Shown here: positions 20,823 to 29,261 of the stretch, piece by piece
Position numbering within the stretch: the stretch's first letter is position 1
How the letters are laid out: every line of letters starts with the position of its first letter
Source: an uncultured Bacilli bacterium
GTDB taxonomy: Bacteria; Bacillota_I; Bacilli_A; RF39; UBA660
Assembly (NCBI GenBank): GCA_934177545.1
Contig: CAKPPI010000008.1
Span: 1-36,218, forward strand
Direction: 5' to 3'
Length of the DNA: 36,218 nucleotides
The notes under the pieces: model-generated
The model's input: the letters and a program-made list of their open reading frames with translations, nothing else
The model's database searches: none
What the model was told of the DNA's origin: nothing
Position numbers and translations under genes: made by a program

Positions 20823-21627
20823 AGTAGTATTAGATTTAGGTTTTATTAAGATTTATTATTATACAATTTTCATCTTATTAGCTATTGTTTCTGCTACATA
20901 TTTAATAATTAAAGAAGCTAGAAAACAAAATATAGATAAAGATTTCTTAATAAATACTATTTATTATGTAATAATATTTGGTATATTAGGAGCAAGACTA
21001 TATTATGTAATATTTGAGTGGGATTATTACGTTAAAAATCCTTTAGAAATATTTGCTATTTGGCATGGTGGACTTGCTATTCATGGTGGTATAATAGTAG
21101 GACTAATTTTTATTCTATATTATTGTCATAAAAATAAAGTTTCTAATCTGAAGTTTTTAGATATGGTAGTAGTAGGGTTGATTTTAGCACAAGCTATTGG
21201 TAGATGGGGTAATTTCTTTAATCAAGAAGCTTATGGTGCTATAACTACTAAACAAGAACTTATTAATATGCATATACCACAATTTATTATAAATGGTATG
21301 TATATAGATGGAAACTATTATCAACCTACCTTTTTATATGAATCCATTTTAGACTTATTAGGATTTGTAATATTATTTTTAACACGTTGCTATCCATATC
21401 TTAAAATTGGTTTTTTAACTGGCTTATATTTGATTTGGTATGGAGTAACTAGGTTTTTTGTTGAAGGGATGAGATCAGATAGTTTGATGTTAGGTCCTTT
21501 GAAAATGGCTCAAGTAGTCTCTATTATGATGATAATTTGTGGTATATATTTCTGTTTTATAAGAAATATAAAATCTAAAAAATTTGAAAACTTATATCAA
21601 GAAGGAGGAATTAGACATGAAGTATGA
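20815..21627 (+). CDS. lgt: Prolipoprotein diacylglyceryl transferase Lgt
   Basis: This membrane enzyme moves diacylglycerol from phosphatidylglycerol to the lipobox Cys of preprolipoproteins, the first step of lipoprotein maturation. The 270-residue protein has about seven helices and the family blocks: GARLYYVIFEW near 59-69, WHGGLAIHGG (83-92) with the conserved His90, the Lgt signature GRWGNFFNQEAYG at 129-141 with essential Arg130, and RFFVEGMRSDS near the C-terminus. It overlaps yvlD by 8 bases and trxB by 11 bases, indicating one transcript. The ATG has TAGGAG upstream. hprK, which sits just before lgt in Bacillus, is absent. Confidence 0.96.
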   Translation: MSRVVLDLGFIKIYYYTIFILLAIVSATYLIIKEARKQNIDKDFLINTIYYVIIFGILGARLYYVIFEWDYYVKNPLEIFAIWHGGLAIHGGIIVGLIFILYYCHKNKVSNLKFLDMVVVGLILAQAIGRWGNFFNQEAYGAITTKQELINMHIPQFIINGMYIDGNYYQPTFLYESILDLLGFVILFLTRCYPYLKIGFLTGLYLIWYGVTRFFVEGMRSDSLMLGPLKMAQVVSIMMIICGIYFCFIRNIKSKKFENLYQEGGIRHEV

Positions 21628-22507
21628 AGTTGGTATAATAGGATGTGGAGTAGCAGGTATGACTGCTGCTATATATTTGAAAAGAAGTGGTATATCTTGT
21701 GCTATATTTGAATCATCAATGCCTGGTGGACAAATAGTAGCAAACGATAAGATAGAAAATTATCCCGGGTTTTCCAAGATATCTGGTAGTGATTTAGCTA
21801 TCTCTATCTTAAATCAAGTTAAAGAATTAGAAATACCAGTTATTTTTGAAAAAGTTGAGAAAATAGATAATAAGGGAGTAGAGAAAGAGATAATTACTGA
21901 TAAAAATACGTATTCTACTTTAAGAGTTATAATAGCTACAGGCAGAAAATCTAAAAAACTTAATGTATTATTTGAAGATAAGTATTTTAATCATGGACTT
22001 AGCTTTTGTGCTGTTTGTGACGGAAATTTATACAAAGATAAAGATGTAGTGGTAGTAGGTGGCGGAGATAGTGCCTTAGAGTCTGCTATTTATCTTAGTC
22101 CTATAGTAAAAAGTATAACTATTCTTCATAGACGTGATAAGCTTAGAGCTAAAAAGAGTCTTGTAAATAAAGTTGAAAAATTAGAAAATGTTTCTTTCAG
22201 ACTTGGTGAAGTATTATCTTTTATTGGAGAAGATAACTTAGAAGGGGTTAAATTAAAAAGTGAAGAGGTAATTAATTGTGAAGCTGTTTTTATCTGTATT
22301 GGTCAAACTCCTAATACTGAGTTTTTAAATAATATGAATATTTTATTAAAAGACTCTTACATAGAAGTAGATGATAATTTTGAAACTAAACAGAAAGGTA
22401 TCTATGCAGTAGGAGATTGTGTATTTAAACCACACTATCAAATTGTTATTGCTATGAGTGAAGCGGCAAGATGTGCCCTAAGAGTAAGGGAGGATATTCA
22501 TGAATAA
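21617..22507 (+). CDS. trxB: Thioredoxin reductase
   Basis: This 296-residue FAD/NADPH flavoenzyme reduces thioredoxin. The FAD-binding GCGVAGMTAA follows at residues 9-18, the redox-active pair Cys131 and Cys134 lies in SFCAVCDGN, the NADPH-binding GGGDSALESA near 152, and the terminal FAD motif YAVGDC near 264. It is slightly short for the family because loops near the N-terminus are trimmed. The ATG at 21617 follows AAGGAGGAA and overlaps the end of lgt; an earlier start at 21584 would lie wholly in lgt without a ribosome binding site. It overlaps yvcK by 8 bases. The order trxB-yvcK-whiA is conserved in Firmicutes. Confidence 0.95.
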   Translation: MKYEVGIIGCGVAGMTAAIYLKRSGISCAIFESSMPGGQIVANDKIENYPGFSKISGSDLAISILNQVKELEIPVIFEKVEKIDNKGVEKEIITDKNTYSTLRVIIATGRKSKKLNVLFEDKYFNHGLSFCAVCDGNLYKDKDVVVVGGGDSALESAIYLSPIVKSITILHRRDKLRAKKSLVNKVEKLENVSFRLGEVLSFIGEDNLEGVKLKSEEVINCEAVFICIGQTPNTEFLNNMNILLKDSYIEVDDNFETKQKGIYAVGDCVFKPHYQIVIAMSEAARCALRVREDIHE

Positions 22508-23450
22508 AAAAGTTGTAGTGCTTGGTGGTGGAAAAGGAATATCTTATCTTTTAGCAGGACTAAAAGACTTTCCTCTTGATATTACTGCTGTTATTTCAGT
22601 AGCAGATAATGGGCAAAGTACAGGAAAACTTCGTGAAGAGTTCCATATTCCAGCCGTTGGTGACATTAGAAAAGTAATTACTAGTTTATCAGAAAGTGAT
22701 GAAAACATAAAAGAGATGTTAGCGTATCGTTTTCATACCACTAGTGATTTAGATGGCCATGCTCTTGGTAATTTAATACTAACTTCATTACTAGATATTA
22801 CAGGTAGTTTAAAATCTGCTATTGAAGAGTTATCCATCTTATTAGATGTTAAGAGTAAAATTCTTCCTTTAACAGAAGATGAAAATATAACTTTAATGGG
22901 TGAAGCGACAGATGGAGATATAATTGAAGGAGAAGAAATGATTACTAAGTCTCCTAAGAAAATAAAAAAACTATTTTATAAAGAGGAGCCTCATATTCTA
23001 AATGAAGTGATTGAAGCTATTAATGAAGCAGATCTTATTCTTTTAAGCATGGGTAGTTTATATACTTCGTTATTTCCTAACCTATTAGCTAAAAAAGTAA
23101 TAAAAGCTCTTGATAAGACAAAAGCACCTATTATGTATGTTTGTAATATAGTAACGCAACCAGGTGAGACTGATAATTTTACTGTTAGTGACCATGTTAA
23201 TTTAATAAATCAATACTTAGGTTCTCATAAGTTGGATGTAGTTATTGCTTCAAATTCTCCTATATCTCAAGAAATGGCAGAGAAATATGCAAGTGAAGAA
23301 AGAAAAGACCCAGTTAAAATTGATTATGCTGTTTTAAAATCATTAGATGTAGAATTTATTGAAGCAGACTTGTTAACTATAGCTGATAATACTTTAAAGC
23401 ATCATAGTCAAAAATTAAGTTCACTAATATTTTCTTACTTAATGAGGTGA
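22500..23450 (+). CDS. yvcK: Gluconeogenesis factor YvcK (CofD/UPF0052 family)
   Basis: The 316-residue cytoplasmic protein has the Rossmann-like start VVVLGGGKGISYLLAGL, then ISVADNGQSTGKLREEF and IPAVGDIRKVITSL, and SMGSLYTSLFPNLL, all signatures of YvcK. In Bacillus it binds UDP-sugars, is needed for growth on gluconeogenic carbon sources and affects wall synthesis and PBP1 placement; the reaction, if any, is unknown. GGGAGG lies before the start inside trxB. The gene between trxB and yvcK in Bacillus, rapZ (yvcJ), is missing here. It is followed after 4 bases by whiA. Confidence 0.93.
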   Translation: MNKKVVVLGGGKGISYLLAGLKDFPLDITAVISVADNGQSTGKLREEFHIPAVGDIRKVITSLSESDENIKEMLAYRFHTTSDLDGHALGNLILTSLLDITGSLKSAIEELSILLDVKSKILPLTEDENITLMGEATDGDIIEGEEMITKSPKKIKKLFYKEEPHILNEVIEAINEADLILLSMGSLYTSLFPNLLAKKVIKALDKTKAPIMYVCNIVTQPGETDNFTVSDHVNLINQYLGSHKLDVVIASNSPISQEMAEKYASEERKDPVKIDYAVLKSLDVEFIEADLLTIADNTLKHHSQKLSSLIFSYLMR

Positions 23451-23454
23451 TGCT

Positions 23455-24363
23455 ATGTCTTTTACAACTAAGATAAAAGAAGAGATAGTCTCTAAAGACT
23501 TATCAGAAACAGAAAAATATTCTATATTAGCAGGTTTTGTTAGAAATAATGCCACCTGGTATGAAGATAAACTACAGCTTATCAATGAGAATGGTGATAT
23601 AATTAACTATTTTAAAAATATATTAGATATGTTTAAAGGAATCAAGTATGAAGAATATACTAAGGATAGTAACAATTTTACTAAAAATGATTTACATGTT
23701 TTAGAAATAGTAGAAGGTAGTTCTTTTCTACTTGATTTAGTAGCTTATCAAAAAGAAGTGCCACCTGATTATTTTTTCGATGGAAAGTTAGAAACTAAGG
23801 CTTATCTAAAAGGGGTATTTTTAAATGGTGGTAGTGTTAATGATCCAAAAACTTCAAGATATCATATGGAAATATTAATTGACTATCCAGAAGAGGCAGT
23901 TTTTGTGCAGAAAGTATTAAATTCTTATAACTTAAATATTAAGATGCTTAATAGAGATCGTAGTTATATGCTTTATCTAAAAGAAGCGGAAAAAATAAGT
24001 GATTTTTTAAAAATTGTTGATGCAACAAATTCTGTTTTATATTATGAGAATGTTAGAATTTATCGTGATAAGAAAAATCAAACTAATAGACTTAATAATT
24101 GTGAACAAGCTAATACTGATAGAATAATTGCTAGTGCTTTAGAACAACTTAATCAAATAGAAGTACTTAAAGAAAATAATGCTTTAGATTTATTAGATGA
24201 TAAGACAAAAGAAGCTCTTTATTACCGTGAAAAATATAAAGAAGCTTCCCTAAAAGAGCTGAGTGAAATTATAGAAAAAGAAACTGGTCGCTCTATTTCT
24301 AAATCTGGATTAAATCATCGATTTAGAAAAATTAAGGAACTAGCTTCTAAATTTATGGAGTAG
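23455..24363 (+). CDS. whiA: DNA-binding protein WhiA
   Basis: WhiA combines an N-terminal inactive homing-endonuclease-like domain (about 1-190: FTTKIKEEIVSKDL, then AYLKGVFLNGGSVNDP) with a C-terminal helix-turn-helix (about 220-300: ALEQLNQIEVL, then RYREKYKEASLKELSEII-like and SKSGLNHRFRKIKELA). In Streptomyces it controls sporulation; in Bacillus it affects cell division and chromosome segregation without a clear transcriptional role. The 302 residues are typical. The start lies 4 bases after yvcK with GAGGTGATGCT as ribosome binding site. crh, which normally follows, is absent, and the 3' end overlaps convergent clpP by 11 bases. Confidence 0.95.
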   Translation: MSFTTKIKEEIVSKDLSETEKYSILAGFVRNNATWYEDKLQLINENGDIINYFKNILDMFKGIKYEEYTKDSNNFTKNDLHVLEIVEGSSFLLDLVAYQKEVPPDYFFDGKLETKAYLKGVFLNGGSVNDPKTSRYHMEILIDYPEEAVFVQKVLNSYNLNIKMLNRDRSYMLYLKEAEKISDFLKIVDATNSVLYYENVRIYRDKKNQTNRLNNCEQANTDRIIASALEQLNQIEVLKENNALDLLDDKTKEALYYREKYKEASLKELSEIIEKETGRSISKSGLNHRFRKIKELASKFME

Positions 24364-24934
24364 TAGTTAATATTTTATCAACAAGACCGTAATCTTTAGC
24401 ATCATTAGCTGTTAAATAGTTGTCTCTATCAGTATCGTTTTCTATTTGCTTAATAGATTTTCCTGTGTTTTTAGCAAGAATTTCATTAAGCTTTTTCTTT
24501 GTCTTTAAGATATGTTCGGCAGCAATTTTTATTTCTGTAGCTTGTCCACTAGCTCCACCAAGTGGTTGATGAATCATAACCTCACTATTAGGTAAGGCAT
24601 ACCTTTTGCCTTCTTTACCACTAGATAATAAGAAAGCTGCCATACTTGCTGCCATTCCAAGACAAATAGTAGAAACATCACTTTTAATAAAATTCATTGT
24701 ATCATAAATAGCAAAACCAGATGTAACATTACCACCAGGAGAATTAATGTAAATAGAAATATCTTCATGACTAAGTGAATCAAGATATAAAAGTTCTGCT
24801 ACTACAGTATTTGCTAATATATCATCTATTTCACCAGATAAAAGAATAATTCTATTCTTTAATAGTCTTGAAAATATATCGTAGCTTCTTTCTCCACCAA
24901 TTTCTTTATCAACTATCATAGGAATTAAACTCAT
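24353..24934 (-). CDS. clpP: ATP-dependent Clp protease proteolytic subunit
   Basis: This 193-residue serine peptidase forms the double heptameric chamber that degrades proteins fed by ClpX or ClpC. The catalytic triad is intact: Ser97 in LGMAASMAAF, His122 in VMIHQPLGG, Asp171 in DTDRDNYL. The N-terminal PMIVDKEIGGERSYDIFSRLL is typical. AAGGTG precedes the ATG. It is convergent with whiA, sharing 11 bases, with no terminator hairpin recognised between them. No CtsR heptad repeat or CIRCE element was recognised by eye in the 139 bases upstream, so heat-shock control is not evident. Confidence 0.97.
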   Translation of the reverse strand: MSLIPMIVDKEIGGERSYDIFSRLLKNRIILLSGEIDDILANTVVAELLYLDSLSHEDISIYINSPGGNVTSGFAIYDTMNFIKSDVSTICLGMAASMAAFLLSSGKEGKRYALPNSEVMIHQPLGGASGQATEIKIAAEHILKTKKKLNEILAKNTGKSIKQIENDTDRDNYLTANDAKDYGLVDKILTTTP

Positions 24935-25073
24935 TTTGTCACCTTTATCTTTCTAAAATTACTATATCCATATAAATAGTTAAATATACTTAAAATAGTT
25001 CATCATATTTTGCATATAATTTACATCTTTGAATATAAATGTTATAATTAAGAAAGAATAAGAGGGTGAACTT

Positions 25074-26729
25074 ATGATAGAAGAAATAAAAGTTAAAGTT
25101 AATGGAAAAGAAGAGAAGGTTCCTATTGGAACAACTTTATTACAACTTAGTAAAAATTATAGTAATAAGTATCGTTTTCCTATTATTATTGCTAGAGTTA
25201 ATAATACATATAGAGAACTTAGTTATAGTATTAATGATACTTGTGAGATAGAATTCTTTGATTTAAATTCAAGAGTAGGAAATAGAACACATATTGCAGG
25301 ACTTACTTTTCTTCTATTGGTAGCAGTTAAAGAACTTTATGGAGAAAAAGCCAATATAATTGTTCAACATTCACTAGATAAAGGTATTTATATAGAAACA
25401 ACTTTTCCAATTAGTGATACTTTAGTTAAGTCTATAGCTAAAAAGATGCTATATTTAGTAGAACAAAATCTTGATATAACTAAAGTTAGTGTTGAAAGAA
25501 TAAGTGCAATTAAGTATTTTGAAGCGATAAAAGATAATGCTAAAGCTAATATTATGAAGTATAATACTAATACTTATATTACCTTGTATAGATTAGGTAG
25601 TTATTATAATTATTTTTATCATTATATGCCAACATCAACGGGACTATTAAGAGACTTCAAGTTAACTTATTTAAATGATAATGGCTTTATTTTACAATTC
25701 CCAACAGTTTATTCTAAGAATACTATTACAGAATATAAACATCATCCTAATATGTTTAAAGTATTTAAAGAGTGTCATGATTGGGCTAAACTTATGCATG
25801 TTTCAAATCTTTCTGAATTAAATAGTATTGTTTCAAAAGGACAAGTGGAAGATTTAATAAGAATAGATGAAACTTTACAAAGTAATAGACTATTGGAAGT
25901 GGCAAAAACTATAGTAGCAAATAAAAAAGATAAGAAAATTGTTCTTTTAGCAGGTCCATCATCAAGTGGTAAAACAACAACTACAAGAAAGTTATGTATG
26001 TTCTTAAGAAGTTTCGGTTTAAATCCTAAGATGATAAGTATGGATGATTATTTTGTAGAACGTGATGAAACTCCACTTAATGAAAAAGGAGAAAAAGACT
26101 ACGAATGCTTTGAAGCAGTTGATCATAAATTGCTTACTGAGCAAGTTTCTTCCTTGCTACAGGGAGAGACAGTAAAAACACCTATTTATAGTTTTATTGA
26201 AGGTAGTAAAGAATTTGTGAGAGAAATGAAACTAGAGAAAAATGATATTTTATTAATAGAAGGTATTCATGCACTTAATCCTAAAGTTTTAGATAAAATA
26301 CCAGCTAAGAATAAATATAAAATATATTTATCAGCTTTAACAGAACTTAATATAGATTCTCATAATCGTTTTTCGACAACAGATAATCGCCTTTTAAGAA
26401 GAATTATTAGAGATAGTAGAACTAGAGGATATGATGTTGTTGATACGATAGCTATTTGGCCTAATGTTAGGAGTGGTGAAGAAAAATACATCTTTCCTTA
26501 TCAAGACGAAGCAGATTCGACTATTAATACAGCTTTAATCTATGAATTAGGAGTATTAAAGACTTACGTAGAACCACTACTTTATTCAGTGGATGAAGAC
26601 TCTATTTATTATGATGAAGCGAAAAGATTATTAAATCTATTTAGATTAATTTTACCAATACCAAGCGAAGCGATACCAGATGATTCTATTTTAAGAGAGT
26701 TTATTGGTGGTAGTTGTTTTCATGACTAA
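25074..26729 (+). CDS. TGS-domain / uridine kinase-type nucleoside kinase fusion
   Basis: The 551-residue protein has three parts. Residues 1-65 form a TGS domain (IKVKVNGKEEKVPIGTTLLQ) as in threonyl-tRNA synthetase. Residues about 70-240 resemble the second additional (editing-like) domain of ThrRS. Residues from about 285 form a uridine kinase-like NTPase with Walker A GPSSSGKTT at 294-302, SMDDYFVERDETP, DILLIEGIHALNP and the lid RLLRRIIRDSRTRGYD. Such fusions are widespread in Firmicutes and annotated as nucleoside kinases; the substrate and the purpose of the ThrRS-like half are not known to me. The start follows AGAGGGTGA. It stands alone between clpP and phosphoketolase. Confidence 0.88.
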   Translation: MIEEIKVKVNGKEEKVPIGTTLLQLSKNYSNKYRFPIIIARVNNTYRELSYSINDTCEIEFFDLNSRVGNRTHIAGLTFLLLVAVKELYGEKANIIVQHSLDKGIYIETTFPISDTLVKSIAKKMLYLVEQNLDITKVSVERISAIKYFEAIKDNAKANIMKYNTNTYITLYRLGSYYNYFYHYMPTSTGLLRDFKLTYLNDNGFILQFPTVYSKNTITEYKHHPNMFKVFKECHDWAKLMHVSNLSELNSIVSKGQVEDLIRIDETLQSNRLLEVAKTIVANKKDKKIVLLAGPSSSGKTTTTRKLCMFLRSFGLNPKMISMDDYFVERDETPLNEKGEKDYECFEAVDHKLLTEQVSSLLQGETVKTPIYSFIEGSKEFVREMKLEKNDILLIEGIHALNPKVLDKIPAKNKYKIYLSALTELNIDSHNRFSTTDNRLLRRIIRDSRTRGYDVVDTIAIWPNVRSGEEKYIFPYQDEADSTINTALIYELGVLKTYVEPLLYSVDEDSIYYDEAKRLLNLFRLILPIPSEAIPDDSILREFIGGSCFHD

Positions 26730-26734
26730 AATAA

Positions 26735-26772
26735 AAATCAAGGAATAGTTAAGTCTAAACCTTGATTTGTTT
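26735..26772. terminator. Bidirectional terminator between nucleoside kinase and phosphoketolase genes
   Basis: AAATCAAGG (26735-26743) and CCTTGATTT (26760-26768) pair perfectly around a 16-base loop. T-rich sequence follows in both directions, which suits the two convergent genes. Confidence 0.7.
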
Positions 26773-26785
26773 TGTATATAAATTA

Positions 26786-29146
26786 TTACCACAATACTTC
26801 AATATCTTTATCAATATCGTGCCATACGAAGTTTTGTACCTCTTCCATGTCTTCACCATATTCTCTTATATAGTTGTTATGCTTAACAAGTTTATCTTTG
26901 CACCATTCATAAAGAGGAGTAGCTCTATTTCCTAGTTTAGGTAAGTACTTTAAAGCATCCATTACTAGATGATATCTGTCAATCTTGTTTTGAACTCGCA
27001 TATCAAATGGAGTAGTAATGGTACCTTCTTCGATATAACCATGGACATGCATATTTTCATTTTCTCGCTTATAAGTTAATTGATGAATTAAAGAAGGATA
27101 TCCGTGGAAAGCAAAAATGATAGGTTTGTTTTTAGTGAATAACATATCATAATCTTGATTAGTTAATCCATGAGGATGTTCTAAGTTTGATTGTAACTTC
27201 ATTAAATCAACAACATTTACACAACGAATTTTTATTTCTGGGAAAAATTTATGAAGAATAGAAATTGCTGCTAGAGTTTCTAGAGTAGGAGTGTCTCCAC
27301 AACAAGCCATTACTATATCAGGTTCGTATCCTAAATCATTACTAGCCCAGTTAAATATACCAATGCCTTTGCTACAATGATTAATAGCTTCATCCATACT
27401 TAACCACTGCATACTGGGGTGTTTAGATGCAACAATTACATTTATATAATTCTTACTCTTGATACAATGATTGCAAGTAGAAAGTAGACAGTTAGCATCA
27501 GGTGGAAGATATATTCTTGCTATATCAGCTTTTTTTGTAACAATATGATTTAAGAATCCTGGGTCTTGATGGGTATAACCATTATGGTCTTGTTGCCAAA
27601 TATGAGATGTTAGTAAGTAATTAAGAGAAGAAATATTTCTTCGCCAATCAAGTTGTTTACAAACTTTTAACCATTTAGCATGTTGACTGGTCATAGAATC
27701 AACAATTCTTACAAAAGCTTCATAAGTATCAAATATACCATGTCTTCCAGTTAAAATATATCCTTCAAGCATTCCCTCACAAACATGTTCAGAAAGAAAA
27801 GAATCTATAACTTGTCCTTGTTTACTTAAGTATTCATCACTATCTAATATTTTTCCATTGAACTGACGATTAGTAGCATCAAAGACAGCATTTAATCTAT
27901 TTGACAAAGCCTCATCTGGTCCAAATATTCGGAAATTTTTATTTTGTTTAATAACTTCTTCTAAATAATTACCTAAAATCTTTGTGTCTTGAACTTTAAT
28001 ATCACCATGATTTTTAACTTCAACTTTATAATTACGAAAATCAGGTAGGCAAAGTTCTTTTAATAAAAGTCCACCATTAGCGTAAGGATTAGCTCCCATT
28101 CTTCTGTTGCCTTTTGGTGCTAGTTCTCTTAGATCTTCTTTTATAGAACCATCATCATTGAAAATTTTTTCAGGATGATAACTTTTTAACCAGTTTTCTA
28201 GTATATCAACGTGTTCCATATGATCTTGGTCTATTGGTACTGGTACTTGGTGTGCCCTAAAAGTTCCTTCGATTTGAGCTCCTTGAAACATTTTTGGACC
28301 AGTCCAGCCTTTTGGAGTTTTCAAAATAATCATTGGCCATTTGGGAATAGCAGTTGATTTATCACTCTTAATTTGTTTTATCTTTTTAATAGTTTCATCT
28401 AAAGCCTCTGCCATTTTCTCATGAAGAGTCATAGGGTCTTTTCCTTCTAGATAAATTGGATCATAACCATATCCATCAAAAAGATTAAGTAATTCCTTTT
28501 TAGGTATTCTATCAAGAATAGTTGGATTTGCTATCTTATAGCCATTTAGATTTAGAATAGGCAACACGACCCCATCAGTTTCTTTATTAATTAGTTTATT
28601 ACAGTGCCATGAAGTAGCAAGAGGACCAGTTTCAGCTTCCCCATCTCCTACTACTACAGCTGCTATTAAATCAGGGTTATCAAGAACAGCACCATAGGCA
28701 TGAGCAAGACTATAGCCTAACTCACCACCTTCATTTATGGAACCAGGTGTTTCTGGAGCTACATGTGATGAAATTCCTCCTGGAAAACTAAATTGCTTAA
28801 ATAATTTTTTTAATCCTTCTTCATTCTCTGATATATTTGGATATACTTCGTGATATGTTCCTTCTAAGTAAACATTAGAAACGATAGCATTACCACCGTG
28901 TCCTGGACCTGAGATATAAATCATATTAAGATCATATTTTTTTATAATTCTATTTAAATGGGTATAAATAAAATTTTGGGTAGGAACAGTACCCCAGTGA
29001 CCAACAACTTTCTTTTTTAAGTCATTTTTTTCGAGTGACCTTTTTAATAATGGATTATCCTTTAAATAGAGTTGCCCTACTGATAAATAATTAGCTGCAT
29101 TAAAATATCTATTAATTCTTTCTCTTTCCTTTTCTGTAAGTACCAT
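26786..29146 (-). CDS. xfp: Xylulose-5-phosphate/fructose-6-phosphate phosphoketolase
   Basis: This 786-residue thiamine-diphosphate enzyme splits xylulose-5-phosphate (and often fructose-6-phosphate) with phosphate into acetyl phosphate plus a triose (or tetrose) phosphate, the key step of heterofermentative sugar use. The phosphoketolase signatures are visible: HWGTVPTQNFIYTHLNR, GPGHGGNAIVSNVYLEGTY, the SINEGGELGYSLAHAYGA block, and the cofactor site GDGEAETGPLATSWHCN. Length is normal. The start at 29146 follows AAGGAGGA; an upstream extension to 29188 would cover the promoter. A near-consensus promoter suggests strong expression. rpiB in this window supplies pentose-phosphate interconversion; acetate kinase and transketolase are not in the window. 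Confidence 0.97.
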   Translation of the reverse strand: MVLTEKERERINRYFNAANYLSVGQLYLKDNPLLKRSLEKNDLKKKVVGHWGTVPTQNFIYTHLNRIIKKYDLNMIYISGPGHGGNAIVSNVYLEGTYHEVYPNISENEEGLKKLFKQFSFPGGISSHVAPETPGSINEGGELGYSLAHAYGAVLDNPDLIAAVVVGDGEAETGPLATSWHCNKLINKETDGVVLPILNLNGYKIANPTILDRIPKKELLNLFDGYGYDPIYLEGKDPMTLHEKMAEALDETIKKIKQIKSDKSTAIPKWPMIILKTPKGWTGPKMFQGAQIEGTFRAHQVPVPIDQDHMEHVDILENWLKSYHPEKIFNDDGSIKEDLRELAPKGNRRMGANPYANGGLLLKELCLPDFRNYKVEVKNHGDIKVQDTKILGNYLEEVIKQNKNFRIFGPDEALSNRLNAVFDATNRQFNGKILDSDEYLSKQGQVIDSFLSEHVCEGMLEGYILTGRHGIFDTYEAFVRIVDSMTSQHAKWLKVCKQLDWRRNISSLNYLLTSHIWQQDHNGYTHQDPGFLNHIVTKKADIARIYLPPDANCLLSTCNHCIKSKNYINVIVASKHPSMQWLSMDEAINHCSKGIGIFNWASNDLGYEPDIVMACCGDTPTLETLAAISILHKFFPEIKIRCVNVVDLMKLQSNLEHPHGLTNQDYDMLFTKNKPIIFAFHGYPSLIHQLTYKRENENMHVHGYIEEGTITTPFDMRVQNKIDRYHLVMDALKYLPKLGNRATPLYEWCKDKLVKHNNYIREYGEDMEEVQNFVWHDIDKDIEVLW

Positions 29147-29170
29147 ACTAGTCCTCCTTATTCTATTTAG

Positions 29171-29199
29171 ATTATAAGATAAAAACATTTATTTTTCAA
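29171..29199 (-). promoter_or_regulatory. Strong sigma-A-type promoter for phosphoketolase
   Basis: On the minus strand a -35 TTGAAA (29194-29199) and a perfect -10 TATAAT (29171-29176) are separated by 17 bases, close upstream of the ribosome binding site. Confidence 0.75.
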
Positions 29200-29220
29200 C
29201 AAATAATAGGAAAAGAAATT

Positions 29221-29246
29221 AAAGTATGATATACTTTCAGTATAGA
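29221..29246 (+). promoter_or_regulatory. Inverted repeat and possible -10 upstream of essC
   Basis: AAAGTAT (29221-29227) and ATACTTT (29231-29237) form a perfect 7-bp dyad with a 3-base centre. It overlaps TATACT (29230-29235), and TATAGA follows at 29241-29246 as a second possible -10. No good -35 is seen. It may be an operator controlling the secretion locus. Confidence 0.4.
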
Positions 29247-29261
29247 TAAAAGGATGGGTTG

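Noticed and set aside
24935..25073. Search for CtsR or CIRCE heat-shock operators before clpP
   Set aside because: No GGTCAAA-type heptads or CIRCE dyad were seen by eye on either strand; only AT-rich sequence is present.
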